A stretch of DNA of 64,000 bases from Darksidea phi (Eukaryota; Ascomycota; Dothideomycetes; Pleosporales; Lentitheciaceae). Where the stretch lies: the NCBI GenBank assembly GCA_030770425.1, contig JASJFT010000052.1, positions 176,321 to 240,320 on the forward strand. Reading direction: 5' to 3'. A program made the position numbers and the translations under genes. How positions within the stretch are numbered: the stretch's first letter is position 1; each line of letters opens with the position of its first letter. Positions 47,050 to 57,990 of this stretch are shown one piece after another. The notes beneath the pieces were generated by a model. It was not told where the DNA came from, did no database searches, and saw only the letters and a list, made by a program, of their open reading frames with translations.

Positions 47050-47245
47050 ACACGGGAGAGGAGCTATACCCGCACCTTATACACGATAATAGAGCTATAG
47101 AACCGTACACAGTACTATCGATCGTGAGATACCGACGAGGTGATGTTTCGAACATTGACAGGCGATTGGGAGACTCCAACGGCGGTAGCGATAAGTTAGC
47201 ACACCCACACTGCCGCCCACAGTATAAAAATTACCTGCGTTGATA
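47050..47245 (+). repeat. Copy of dispersed repeat family
   Basis: Blocks ACACGATAATAGAGCTATAG, CGACGAGGTGATGTTTCGAA and CGGTAGCGATAAGTTAGC...AGTATAAAAATTACCTGCG match 26640-26890 in the same order. It lacks the internal duplication seen there. Confidence 0.8.
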
Positions 47246-47272
47246 CCATCGTACTGTTATCTTGTATATATT

Positions 47273-47392
47273 ATGATCAAGACTGTATATAGTAGCATTG
47301 CTGTGTACGAGATCGAGGATATAGAAGAGTACTGCGGCTTAGACGAAGCGATCCCAAAGCTTCCTAGTGGTTTCCAACATGTTAAAGCCTAA
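47273..47392 (+). CDS. Small ORF, 39 aa, doubtful
   Basis: An ATG-to-TAA frame directly downstream of the repeat's TATAAAAATT block. The product is acidic (IEDIEEYCGLDEA) with no domain. It could be the start of a decayed gene or chance. Confidence 0.15.
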   Translation: MIKTVYSSIAVYEIEDIEEYCGLDEAIPKLPSGFQHVKA

Positions 47393-48418
47393 TTATCGAC
47401 TCCGGATAATTTTGTTGCGGCCGACTCTAGGGAGCCTCGGCACTCATACATCGGCAAGCACCAAGAAAAATCTTTCTTTGTGCAACTTGCCATTCCCGTG
47501 CCAACATGTCACGAGGAATGTTTGAGGGCTTCACAGCAGCGGTGGACGGAAGCCAGTGCCTTGGCCCGAGTCACGCTCAATATGACGCGGCCTATACTCT
47601 GTTCATGGATGAAAAGGATGTTCTAGCTCTATGAATGCTTTTCTCATCTATAATGACTAACTCCCAGTTCCAGGTGCAGCCCCAACACGACGTGTGCCGA
47701 AATCTCGGCAACCGGGTCCTATAGTGCGAAGTTTGCACGGATGCGCAAAGCTAATGACGGTATCATAACCCGGGTCGATTTCGTGGACGGTGTGGGGCAT
47801 GGGTAGCCTTTGAGAATATGGAGCTACTTTGTAAGCTCACCCGAAGCTACAAGGGCCCAGCTATTATTTCCTAGGATGGACGGAATGACTTTGTCTACAA
47901 ACTTGAAGCAAGATTCTTCAAGTAGCTGCTGCATTATCTCGATAGAAAAGAGCGCAGTCTTGCTAGCTGAGGCCTGCCGGAACATGGGTGCAGGCATCGA
48001 AGTCGCGATTAGGGAGAAGGTGAAGAGAGCGCAAGTTTGAGGCAGCTTGAGCAGATTAAGAGGAAAAAGTCCACATACACTGAAGGCTGATATGTCGTGG
48101 CAGGGTGACGATGCGCGGTGTATTGGTCCACGCGATGACGCAACCAGCTTATATAAGCAAACGCCACATCTGTCTGCCACAGTGGCTTTATAACGATCAC
48201 ATGTAGTCAAGTGCTATATCTACATAATACGAAAGCGGCTTGACATTCGCGACTTCGAGGGCGTGGGTGGGGTGCGAGACACAATAGTGAAATATCGGGC
48301 CAAAGCCTACGAGGAGGGTAAAATTCAAAGGTTTATCAGAGGTTCTTAAACGCGCTTTGAAGCCTTACGAAACCTACAATGCCTACATCGTCGAGTCAGC
48401 CGCTCCACCTGGCAGAGG

Positions 48419-48765
48419 TTAGAGCAAGGGCACAAGGTGGAGGGGAAGCTGCAGAAATTTTATATATTCATTATGTACTAGATAGGGTCTGTGTCTACAA
48501 ATGAGGCACCCTGTGCACATCCAATGCATCATACCAAAAAGCATGTCGGAACAGCTTGGGTGGCGACATTGGAACTCTTTCTGGCATCCAAGGAGCTGAA
48601 GTGGGTCTCTACGTGCTTCATTAACGCGTCCTTTCGCGGTATATGACGCATACGTCTTTCTTGCACAAACCTGTTGTTGCCTATACAAATATGGCACACT
48701 AGGTGCGGTTGAGGCGTCTCTTGTAGCTCGTCTTCTTCAGGCGTGAATGCAGCTCTTGTTGCCAC
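48419..48765 (-). pseudogene. C2H2-like zinc-finger tail fragment resembling fungal DUF3435/FluG-type proteins
   Basis: Two minus-strand frames together carry VCHICIGNNRF...RKDALMKHVETHF (48765 downward) and then FQCRHPSCSDML...HWM (from about 48580). This is the paired Cys/His pattern found at the C-terminus of fungal proteins annotated as FluG-domain or DUF3435. The two halves are in different frames, and nothing of the large N-terminal catalytic-like domain is present. The family relation is inferred from pattern only. Confidence 0.4.
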
Positions 48766-48935
48766 GGTCCCGACGAAGTCTAGTTTACTCCTTATGTTAA
48801 CTTGTGGTATGTAAATTTATTTTAGTGGCTGGGCCGCTGACTGGTCACCGACTCTCGATCTTGAAAATATGAGCAATAATCATAGTCCTGGTCTTCAGCG
48901 CTAGACGTACCTAAGTAATCCTACATCTATTCATA

Positions 48936-50681
48936 TCATTCATTCTTCCTCGGCCTCCCCCGTCGCCGAGGCACCGCTGGCGTGTCCGTTGCCGCAGCCC
49001 CTCCTCTCCCGGCTCCGACTAGAGCGGGCATCCTTGCTGCTTTGTTCTTGGTCACGGCAGAACGCGTGCTTGTCCCATTCTCCTTTCTTGGACGTCCCCG
49101 TCCTCGCTTGCGTCGAGTCTCCGTCTCGATCTTCGGCGGGGAAGGCGCTGGGACGGACCTTGTCTTTCTGCGTTCAGTCGCCTGCGTGGCAGGGGCTGCA
49201 GCTTTTGGTGCTGCTCTACCCCTGGGTTTCTTGTTTGACGCCGCCTGCGAAGGCAGTGGTTCTGCAGGGCGTTTCATGCCTGCGATCCTAGCGCTGCGTC
49301 GAGGTAGTGGCGGGGGCTGGTCCCGGTCTTGGGCACTGTCCACCCTGTCTCGCAGTTGGCGTTGGCGCTGACGCCGTGGCATCTGCGGTGGAGGGCTGGG
49401 GATGTCTCGTTGAGACTCTGGTGTGTTCTCTTCTGGCTCTTGTGAGGAGTTATCATACTCTTCTATCAAAGCTACATCATGCTCCTCTTCTGATGGTGTC
49501 TTCTCGAAGCGAGAACGCTTGGGAAGTGATCCTGGGGCTAAGTAGAGATACGACCCGGGAAGCGGGGGAGGCGGTTGGAAAGGTGCTAGGAGCTGTCCAG
49601 GAAAGGAGGGTCGTAACGAATCCCGCTCTTTGGTCCAAAATCCCTTCGGTTGTTCGGTACTCGGGAGCTCAATGGTCTCTAGATCATCAATCTCGGAGGG
49701 AGTAAAGTCCATGTCTGTAGTTTCTAGCGGACTATCTTTCATATTATTGATAGGTGTGAGATCAACAGGCTCTGGGGAGGGAGACTCGTGCCGCCATTTC
49801 CAGGAAGTAACCCATTCCTCCCTATCAAATTCCTCCCTCCAGTCTCCACGCTCCTTCCACCACTTGATAACTTGCTCCCGGGCTGAGTATGGATAGCGCT
49901 TTCGTTCATCCATAGAGAGGCGATTATGCCTCGTCCTTTCCTCAGCTAATTCAATCCGAAAGATGAACCAAGGTCTAGAAATGATGAATGACTCGGCCTG
50001 GGAAGTAGTCGCATCTTGGTCGAGGCAAGACCGTGGGATCACGGGGACATTCTCACCACGGCGCAGATTCTGGCGTAGGCGTATGGCGCGTGCAATGGGC
50101 TGCTCCATATGTTCACCCCTCACGTGGTCAGCAGACTCGGAGTCACCGGCAGCTTGTTGTTCCCACCTCCACTTCCACCTGTAGGCGTTGTCATTGGGCT
50201 GCACGTTGCGCCCGGCAAACCCCCACTCAGGATTCCAGATACCGAGTTTCTCCCAGCGGCGCTTGACATTGTGACGAACGAAGACACCACATCGCTGAGC
50301 GCCCTCCACCCCCCAAAATATTTTCGGCCGATATTTGTCTACCCGGCCTAGCTCTCTCTCCGCTTCTTTGCGATATACATCGACGGGGTCCATAATGGAT
50401 TCCACACACATTGCAATATACTTCATTTCATCGTCGCTGATCGGTTGTTCCATGATGGCTTTCAGCTCTTCTGGTAGTTCGCCGCGTGGTGGGGGCGCAA
50501 GGGAGTCATTGTCGAACTCTTCCGACTCGGTCGACGATGCATAGGGCGGAGGATCGTCGCGTTCAAAGCGTCTGAGCGAACGGTTGTGCAGATTGTCGTT
50601 TGCAGCAAGTGCCTCGAGGACGGGGATGGCTTGGTTTTGCAGGGCTTCGTGAAGTTGGACCCGGCCGAAAAATGGAGGCAT
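48936..50681 (-). CDS. AT-hook protein of unknown function with a duplicated Trp-rich module
   Basis: A single open frame from the ATG at 50681 encodes 581 aa. The C-terminal 100 residues carry two AT-hook cores (GRGRPRK and RRGRPRK, the latter at the very end) in a Lys/Arg/Pro/Ala-rich tail, predicting minor-groove DNA binding in the nucleus. The N-terminal half contains two related modules about 130 residues apart: VKRRWEKLGIWNPEW...YRWKWRWE and VIKWWKERGDWREEF...TSWKWRHE. Between them and the tail is an acidic, Pro/Ser-rich linker. I do not recognise the family. The 3' end abuts the zinc-finger fragment; the 5' end is 220 bp from a transposase relic. Confidence 0.7.
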   Translation of the reverse strand: MPPFFGRVQLHEALQNQAIPVLEALAANDNLHNRSLRRFERDDPPPYASSTESEEFDNDSLAPPPRGELPEELKAIMEQPISDDEMKYIAMCVESIMDPVDVYRKEAERELGRVDKYRPKIFWGVEGAQRCGVFVRHNVKRRWEKLGIWNPEWGFAGRNVQPNDNAYRWKWRWEQQAAGDSESADHVRGEHMEQPIARAIRLRQNLRRGENVPVIPRSCLDQDATTSQAESFIISRPWFIFRIELAEERTRHNRLSMDERKRYPYSAREQVIKWWKERGDWREEFDREEWVTSWKWRHESPSPEPVDLTPINNMKDSPLETTDMDFTPSEIDDLETIELPSTEQPKGFWTKERDSLRPSFPGQLLAPFQPPPPLPGSYLYLAPGSLPKRSRFEKTPSEEEHDVALIEEYDNSSQEPEENTPESQRDIPSPPPQMPRRQRQRQLRDRVDSAQDRDQPPPLPRRSARIAGMKRPAEPLPSQAASNKKPRGRAAPKAAAPATQATERRKTRSVPAPSPPKIETETRRKRGRGRPRKENGTSTRSAVTKNKAARMPALVGAGRGGAAATDTPAVPRRRGRPRKNE

Positions 50682-50898
50682 GGCTTGCACGATTTTGGCG
50701 ATTAGTTCGACGTGTATCTGTTTAGAAATAATGAAAAGGGGAGGGCTGAAATGGGAGGAACGTTGGAGATGGGGACGTTGAGGATGGGGAAGGTGGGTGA
50801 TCCTGCTTAGTAAGTAGCCCGACGCTGGCTACTCACCCGCCCACACCAGTCATCCGCCCACCCCACCAAAAAAGACGCGCCTCTCAACACAACTCAAA

Positions 50899-51240
50899 AT
50901 GCCGCCCACCCAGAACACTCAGCACGCCCAAAAATCAGGTAGACTAGATCTATCGATCAACGCGATTCGAACTAGCCAGATATCGAGTACTCGAAAGGCT
51001 GCGCGGCTATACGATATCCCTCGATTAACGCTTAAAGCGTGGCGGGCTAGCTCTATACCACTAGGCCGCACATCCAAAAGATATGGTACTTAGTATAGAA
51101 TAATATATATACTAATACGAAGGAAGCGAGGCGTATAACCAATATAGGCGTGACATAAAGACCGCCTTAAAGAGTCCCTCCTAAAGGCTACTACTAACGC
51201 TCGAAAACGAAAGCTATAGCTACTTTAGACTAGTACCTTA
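50899..51240 (+). mobile_element. RIP-scarred fragment of a Fot1/Pogo-type (Tc1-mariner) transposase
   Basis: The first 64 codons encode a helix-turn-helix of the Pogo/Fot1 N-terminus (INAIRTSQISSTRKAARLYD, then IPRLTLKAWR). After that, repeated TAG and TAA stops appear in a TA-rich stretch (e.g. CTATAGCTACTTTAGACTAG), as expected after C-to-T mutation by RIP. Only the DNA-binding end is represented; no DDE region or terminal inverted repeats were found. Confidence 0.65.
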
Positions 51241-51440
51241 GTTGTTACACAGAGAGCGCACAGTCAAGGGCGGCTGGCCAGTCAAGGTGCTGAGCCGTCG
51301 CATTCGTCCCCGCGCGGCGTATCAATCAAAGTCCTTCTTTGACTCCTTGATACCACCAGTTTTAGGGGCCGTTGGCTGTCCTCAACCTTGACTTCATTCC
51401 TACTACAACCTTATTCTCTTCTCACCACTGTATCCTCGCC

Positions 51441-53295
51441 ATGGCTCGGGAAGCCCATCCAAAAACACTCTTCCACCTCGTGCCGACTAACGAGGCCGCC
51501 CAAGATGCCCTCCTTCACCCTGATAACACACACCGCGTCTCAAGCTCCAATTCCGGCCCTGGCCTTGAGGTTGGCTATCATGTCCCGTCTGGGCCTCGAG
51601 GCCATGTTATCACCAAACTCGGACGAGATGCTGATCTGATTCTCCCGAAAAGTACCCCCAAACACCCCATGTCTGCGGTTCACGTCGCTTTCGAGATCAA
51701 TCCTGCAACACACCTCGTACTTTTGTCCGTCCGATCGAAGCGGATTTCATCGGTCACATTCGAGGTATTTGAAGATCATAAAAAGGGTGGGAGTACCGGA
51801 GAGGTCATCACCGGAGACGGCGTTATCCTCTATGGGCAGAAGTACCATATCTCCATTGCATCCTACGACTTTGACTTGATCTGGCGGACCATCTCTGAGA
51901 CCGACAACACCGAAGCCCTCAAAACCCTCACCGTTCAAGGCTACGAAACATCTCAACAACTGTTGCAGGATGTGAGGTCGCGCGACCGGCCAACGGAGAA
52001 CGACGCATCAGAGGCACAGTCGTGGCATATTACCAGATTAAATACAACAAAAGGCCCTACCCTCCAGGATATAGCACCTCTTCGTGAATGGATAGGCCAG
52101 GGTGCCTTTGGCAGGGTCTACGAAGCAGTTGATCAGATCTCTGGCCACAAGTTTGCTATCAAAGTAGTCGACCTCAGCGGCCAGGGCGACATTGAGGCAG
52201 CTCGAGCTATCTTGCATCGAGAAATCAAAGTCATGCAGAGAGTGAAACACGTCAGTCCCCTCCAATTACTATTGATTTATTCCCAATACCTGACAATGCG
52301 CCCAGAAACACATCATTGAATATCTAGGCCACCAACACTTTCATACTCTCTGTCCAGAGATCTTCATGCCCCTGCTCCACGGGTCCCTGACCTCGCTCGT
52401 CAAATCACCGCCGCCCGGTTTCGAACATGACGAACTCTGCTTTATGGCAATGGGACAGATGCTCAGCGCCCTCGACTACCTAGCAAGCGAGGATCTGATT
52501 CACCGGGACTTGAAGCCTGATAACATCCTCTACTCCCTCGTAAACGGTCGCTACATTTTCCAGTTGGCCGATTTTGGACTTGCCCATCATCGCTCGCTGT
52601 CTACAACATTTTGTGGTACCGGCTACTACCAGGCTCCCGAGCTCTGGCCCTGTTTCTCAGGAGTTATCGCCAGGCAGAGCCCTAAACTAGATATCTGGTC
52701 CCTCTTTGCATGCGTTATTGCTATTCGCTCAAGATTTGAGGAGTTTCCACCAGCTACTGGAGACTATAGGGTTGTTCTAAGGGTACTGAGAGCTAAAACT
52801 CCAGCTAGACTTGAGCCTATGGCGAGGTTGCACCCAGACCGCCGGGCATCGGCTGCGCAGATGCTTGTCCTCCTCTTCGGCGGCGAAGGCTTGACAACAC
52901 CCAGATCGAAAATCCCCCCCATTGAGCCCGATGCCCCGGAGCCGAGCAGCCATCCTCAGACGGAGAATGACCGCGGCAAGGCTCACCAGCGCCCGAAAGT
53001 AGCCGCCCGCCCATTGATCGTGTATCCACCACGCAGGCGTACCTTTGCACCGGGAGCGCCCGGCAATCGTGCCCACTCAAGGTCACCCATGCCCAACCGA
53101 GGAGGCAACCTTGCACGACCTGCTACACCGCAGCTTCAGCCGATTCGGGCGCACAGGGATGGCATCGTCAAGCACCGGGTCGAGTCTGGTGCGCCCAGAG
53201 CGAAGACTCTCGCCAAAATCCCAGTCGTGCAAGATCCGCCACTCAAGGGACGGGATGAAGCCCTTCACCGGATTCCTGGAGCTTTTGTCGATTGA
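51441..53295 (+). CDS. FHA-domain serine/threonine protein kinase
   Basis: Exons 51441-52250 and 52306-53295 give 599 aa. Residues about 30-150 resemble an FHA fold (HVITKLGRDADLILPKS, then SAVHVAFEI), which would bind phospho-Thr peptides. The kinase domain starts near residue 215 with the Gly-rich loop IGQGAFGRVYEAV and the VAIK-type Lys in FAIKVVD. Then come HRDLKPDN (about residue 335), DFGLA (about 357) and the APE motif in YQAPELW. All catalytic residues are present, so it should be active. A basic, Pro/Arg-rich tail of about 140 residues follows. FHA-kinases are expanded in Dothideomycetes and their targets are mostly unknown. Confidence 0.88.
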
Positions 53296-54644
53296 AACAC
53301 GTAGGAAGGATCGAGAGAGTATCAGAGCTAAGGTATTAGTCAGAAAAGTCCGAGACTAGATAAGTAATATAAAAAATACTTACAGGACGTCGTGCATACT
53401 ATAATGTTGAGCGGTAGCAAGGTTAGTCTACCAGACTCGGGAGCAGCTACTTCGTAGAAAAACGTTGACATGATTTCCGTTGCGAACCATGAACGGGTAA
53501 GGAATGAAGACTTACGAAACGTGACCGGCTGCTCGCTCATCATCCCAGAGGGCGGCGTCGCGACGCCGCCCTCTGATTACGTGGCTACGATAGAAGTTAC
53601 AAGACTATAGATCGAAATGGCTTTTTAAGACGGCCCTGCGGGCACTCATAGGGTCGCGAGAAGAGGTGAGTGATATCACAGGTTGAAGAGCTAGCTGCGT
53701 AGATAGTTGGAGCGATCGATGAGAGTGTGGAGGAAGGAGGATGAAGGATAGAGTATAACGCTCCGATTCTTATATGGGACGTTGAGCAGGCAGTCGGTCA
53801 CGTTTCCTGCTCCCGAGACTGGTAGGCTACCGCCGCTACCGCTCAACATCGTGGCATGCGCCGCGCCCTCTGGGGCTCGGGCCGTCGCCCTGGCGGATAA
53901 CGACACGACGGCTGCTACTCGTTCGATGACCCATACTTGAAGTATGGTTGGCGAGAAAATAGTCATTGTCAAGCTTGGCAGCTAGCCAAAGTTATCCACG
54001 GTTCATGACGCTCTGAAGCCACACACACCCATACACAAAAAGAAAAAACCAAAAAAAAAAAAATTTGAATACACTCTCGCAGAAGCAGTTGATGCGATCG
54101 CGATCGCCAGCATCAACGCTAGCACGCGAATACTCATTTGAATTCTGCTGTACCCCCTCCGGTAGATTGTGAGACTACCTCTATGTAGTATGAGATGTGC
54201 GCTCAGCTCCAACTGTCATGGATGCCTTAAGTTTAAATTAAGCGCTCATATTGCCAATAACATGCAATACGCTATGTAACTGCCCATCTAGGAAACTTAG
54301 CGCACAGTGGGTTACACAAATTATGAGCATGGAAGGTGAGACGATATAGTATTGTGCACGGTGGGGATCCGAGATTGGGGAGCAAAAGTTTCGAGGGCAA
54401 GTGGTCCAAAGTGCGACCGGGGTTCATAGTTGTAGAATCAAGTGAGCACGGTACGCCGAAGTGCCGCAGATTATACCGAATGGCTATACAGTTTGCATGC
54501 TTTGAGTCCGAATGGTACCGGGTACGAACGTGGATACGATTTACTGCATAGATGTTTTGAGGAGCCGTTGGCGCTATCCTTGAGATCCACGATTGCTCGT
54601 CGACAAACGGTATAGAGAAAATAAAGGAACTGAGTGTTCCGCAA
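53296..54644. other. Intergenic region
   Basis: No supported gene. There is a short A-rich run near 54045-54062. Minus frames at 53691-53972 and 54272-54688 show no domain. Confidence 0.4.
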
Positions 54645-54839
54645 ATGTACCAAAGCCTGGACTGCGATGGGTTAGAGAAACAACACAAAGAGGAAATATA
54701 TGCTCCGCAGCGGCGGACTACGAATATTGTTTATAGGCTTGTCATAGCCGTTTTCGCGTTCATGGTGGGTGTTTTCGTGGGGCAGGTGCCAGCGATGAGT
54801 TGGGCAAATGATGTTGACGGGTTTCCTGGTAAGAGCAAC
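54645..54839 (+). pseudogene. Orphan N-terminal exon of a UstYa-like (DUF3328) protein
   Basis: An ATG-started exon of about 65 codons. The cytosolic head contains Arg pairs, then there is one membrane helix (VIAVFAFMVGVFVGQV) and a segment ending DVDGFPG before a GTAAGAG donor. This is the layout at the start of UstYa-type proteins. A plausible 55-bp intron follows, but no matching second exon: the next DNA is the 3' end of the oppositely oriented UstYa-like remnant. The family assignment rests on layout and resemblance only. Confidence 0.4.
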
Positions 54840-54954
54840 CACTACGGACAATGCTATATAACTCGAACATGACTATATAATAGATCCACGAAGCGCTTCA
54901 TAGGCGTATCGAGAACACTGTGCTGTCCGTTCACAAAAACATCATTCACAGCTG

Positions 54955-55803
54955 TCAAGCTTCTGGCGCCAGCATCGAAAGATCAGATATATCCACCATC
55001 CATGATCTGGCCCGTGTATCCAATATCCGCCAATTCACGTATTCATGATGGCTATATACATGCGAGAACGGCTTATGAGCCGACCATCGAAACGAAGATA
55101 GAGTTGTGTCTGCTCTACATATTGCGGCCTTGCGCATATACTCCAAACAGTGATCTTATCCAATATTAGCATGCTTTGTCAACTGGCGTGGGTGCAGGCT
55201 AATTACCCAATATGCGATCCTTCGCGTAATCGTTGGTCCACTGTCATATTGGGGTAGTAGTGGTCGAGGTAGAGATGACGGTGTAGGCGCTTCTAGTGGG
55301 AGATTAGGAAGATAAAGCAAATTTAGTGAAAATTACGTACGATGCAGTGGAGCTCATGGTATACCGCTGTCTCGGCAATATATCCAAACCCATCTGCAAA
55401 AGCAATCGATTCTTCACCGATCAAGTCCAACTCTTCTTTTGAAATCTTTACCGTAATCGCTATGGATTTTAAATAGAAAATTTCTTGAGCCTATAAGTGG
55501 TGACATATGCTCGATAAGTTTTGAACATGCCCCATCGTGTTCAGATCGTGGTTTTCCAGTATATAGGTTGTGGTCAATATCGCGGAACAGCCGTTTCTTT
55601 CCATATTGTATGGCACCCTTCGATGGAGCTTGAACCGTCATTAAATTTTAATACTGAAGGGTTATGTGCTTGCAGTACACCAGTCGAGGTCTTGTGCATC
55701 TCAGTTTCTTCATAATGGAGACAGTGGTGAACTTTAATTAAGTAAAGTTCCATCTTCATCTTCGTTCAATTTTGCATAGTTCCACGAAGGCATATTGCGC
55801 GTA
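54955..55803 (-). pseudogene. UstYa-like (DUF3328) oxidase remnant
   Basis: The minus-strand exons keep both HxxHC-type motifs that define the family: YHELHC (about 55348) and, across the last splice site, HIG/DHC. They are joined by KRLHRHLYLDHYYPN, EYMRKAAICRADTTLSSFRW and the C-terminus ending at 54955. UstYa proteins catalyse oxidative steps, notably cyclisation in fungal RiPP pathways. Lesions: near 55580 the reading frame shifts beside a short direct repeat (CGATAT), giving an early TGA. Near 55490 the frame is broken again with no workable intron. The likely start at 55803 (MPSWNYAKLN) meets a stop after 19 codons and no membrane helix follows. It is therefore not expected to be functional. 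Confidence 0.65.
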
Positions 55804-56370
55804 AGTAGAGTTCGAAAATCTTGACCAACAACAACAAGACGGGCGATATTCAATTACTCCTCTATCCACCCTTACTTCAAAAAAATTCGCCGAGACTACA
55901 ATGTCAAGTCAGACTACCTATACTGCAGGTCATCCGCTTAGCTTCTCGCCTATTGGCCTCCGATTTCCCATTTTTTTCGTGTAACCTTCCAACGTTAGGA
56001 GCTTTTTATTGCCCCTTTTCATCTATGGTGCACTTGCCGTTGGGCGTTTAGAGCAACGATTGCAACGAGTGTGATAATGAGCACTTGCGTGCTTATGCAT
56101 GTCTTATTGATTTCGACAAGGTTGGCTGTCCTGCCATTGGGGATCAAGTTACCAAATAAGTCATCCAAAACGGCTAGTGGTACGGTCTAGATGGCCGAAT
56201 TGCGACATAGAAGCTCGTGGCGCGTAAGCGCACTCTCTATTCCCGTTTTAGGCCTCGACTATCGCTGCTGTAAAATCTCGATCGTTGAGCCTACGCCACT
56301 TCTCATCTCACTCTTCACCCGCTTCCGTAGACCTCACTTCTGTTTCTAAGGCTGTCTTTGTTTCAGCATC
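55804..56370. other. Intergenic region between UstYa-like and aldehyde dehydrogenase remnants
   Basis: The two remnants are divergently arranged, so this stretch would contain both promoters. No specific motif stands out. Confidence 0.35.
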
Positions 56371-57990
56371 ATGACGTTCTCGTCGGCACCAACAACCACT
56401 GAAGCGAACGTTACAGTTCAGCTATGGATTGATGGCCAGGAAGAGCTGCGTCCGGCAACATTTGATGTTTTCGGCCCTGTTTTGAATAAGGTCTGGTGGA
56501 ATGCGGTTGCTGCAAACCGCGAGGACGCGATCAAAGCGGTCGAGTCCTCGCAAAAAGCTTTTAAGAGTTGGTCTAAAACTAAACCCGTTGTTCGAACAGA
56601 GGTGCTTATCAAAACTGCGGGAATATTGGACGCCAATGCGATGGAATATGCAAGCTACATGTCTACAGAAATGGGTGCGGAGACAATGGTTTCGCTGTTT
56701 TTTGTGCTTCCTTTGGCGGTTCAGATGTTGACAGACCTTGCTGGAAGAGTCTCGAGCATCACTGGTTTTGTCTCCACTGTTCAGCAGGAGGGTCAGAGCA
56801 GTATCGTATACGAGGAGCCGTATGGAGTGACATTAGGTGCCTGTCCTTAGTAAGACTCGTTTTTGGTTTGAAGAACGGTTTTAAAAGGCTCAAGCATTAC
56901 TCTAACCCCACACCAGGAACGCTCCTTTTGTTTTCGCCATTCGCTCAGCAGCTACTGCCATCGCCACATGAAACACGGTAATCCTGAAGGAATCAGAGCT
57001 GACTCCACGGAGTTATTGGGCCATTGGCAAGGCTTTTCGCAAGGCTGGACTGCCAAAACGAGTGGTGAATGTGCTTTCTTGCCCACATGAACAAGCTGCC
57101 GAAACCGTCAATACAACTATTGAACATCCAGCGGTGCGGAATATCAATTTTACGGGGAGTGCTGCAGTCGGCAGGAAGGTGGCTCGAACATGCCGTGAAA
57201 ATCTCAAACCATGCTTGATGGAACTGAGAGGAAAGAACAGCGCAATTGTGTTAGAAGATACGGACCTTGGACTGGCCGCGCAAACTTGCATCGCAGGCTC
57301 ATTCATAAACGTAAGTCTTGCGTATTGTTTAAGAAATTCAAGTTGACAATGTCAGGCTGGTCAAATCTGTATGGCAACAGACCACATCATCGTGCAAAGC
57401 AGTATAGCTACCCAATTCAGCCAGATCTTGAAAGAAGGTCTTTTCAAGGAAGTCAGCGAACAGCCGCTACCAAGAGTAGTTTCAAATACTTCGAAATCAA
57501 GGCTTCAGGCTTTACTCTCTCAGGCTATATCAAAGGTGCCACGGTTCTGTTTGGGGGTAATGGGAAGGATACATTACCCGGGACAGCCATTATTCCCACT
57601 ATCCTTAGGAGCGTTGATAAATCCACTGATATCTGGGACGAGGAGTCATTCGGTCCGGTTGTAGCTCTTACTATTGTTGACCCCGAAGAAGAAGCCGTAA
57701 GTCTTGCAAACGGTTCTAAGTATAGGCTCTCGGCTTCTGTCTTCACCAAAGACCTGCGTAAAGGTCTTGCATCGCGAAGAAGATAAAATCAGGGCAAGTA
57801 AAAGCTCCATTACGACCCCATTTGACCTGACGTTGACAGTATCAGGGCTGCGCATATTGACAGCATGACCATCCACGATGAGACTGCTCTCCCATTCGGT
57901 GGGATCAAGAACAGCGGATGGGGCAGATTCAACGCTGAACAAGGGATGGATGAATTCCTAGTTCTCAAGTCCGTGACATGGGATGATTGA
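56371..57990 (+). pseudogene. Aldehyde dehydrogenase (salicylaldehyde/vanillin dehydrogenase-like), inactivated
   Basis: The reading starts MTFSSAPTTTEANVTVQLWI and follows the ALDH fold: the NAD-binding region (NINFTGSAAVGRKVA), the Glu motif (MELRGKN, with Arg where the family has Gly), the catalytic Cys segment AGQICMA after a proper intron (acceptor at 57356), and the C-terminal PFGGIKNSGWGRFN. Several independent lesions are visible: a stop created across the first splice junction near 56849, TGA at about 56968 in the cofactor-binding part, a one-base loss near 57532 and another frame slip near 57770. Splice sites are otherwise retained, so the decay is young. When intact, the enzyme would oxidise an aromatic or aliphatic aldehyde to its acid. 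Confidence 0.75.

Larger units (their letters stand above)
46320..48418. other. Intergenic region
   Basis: No gene is supported apart from the low-confidence small ORF at 47273. It contains a repeat copy at about 47.05-47.25 kb. Frames at 46412-46615 and 47824-48210 show no domain. Confidence 0.4.

Noticed and set aside
48419..48765. Starship captain (DUF3435 recombinase)
   Set aside because: Only a zinc-finger tail-like fragment is visible; no tyrosine-recombinase domain and no cargo boundary were found.
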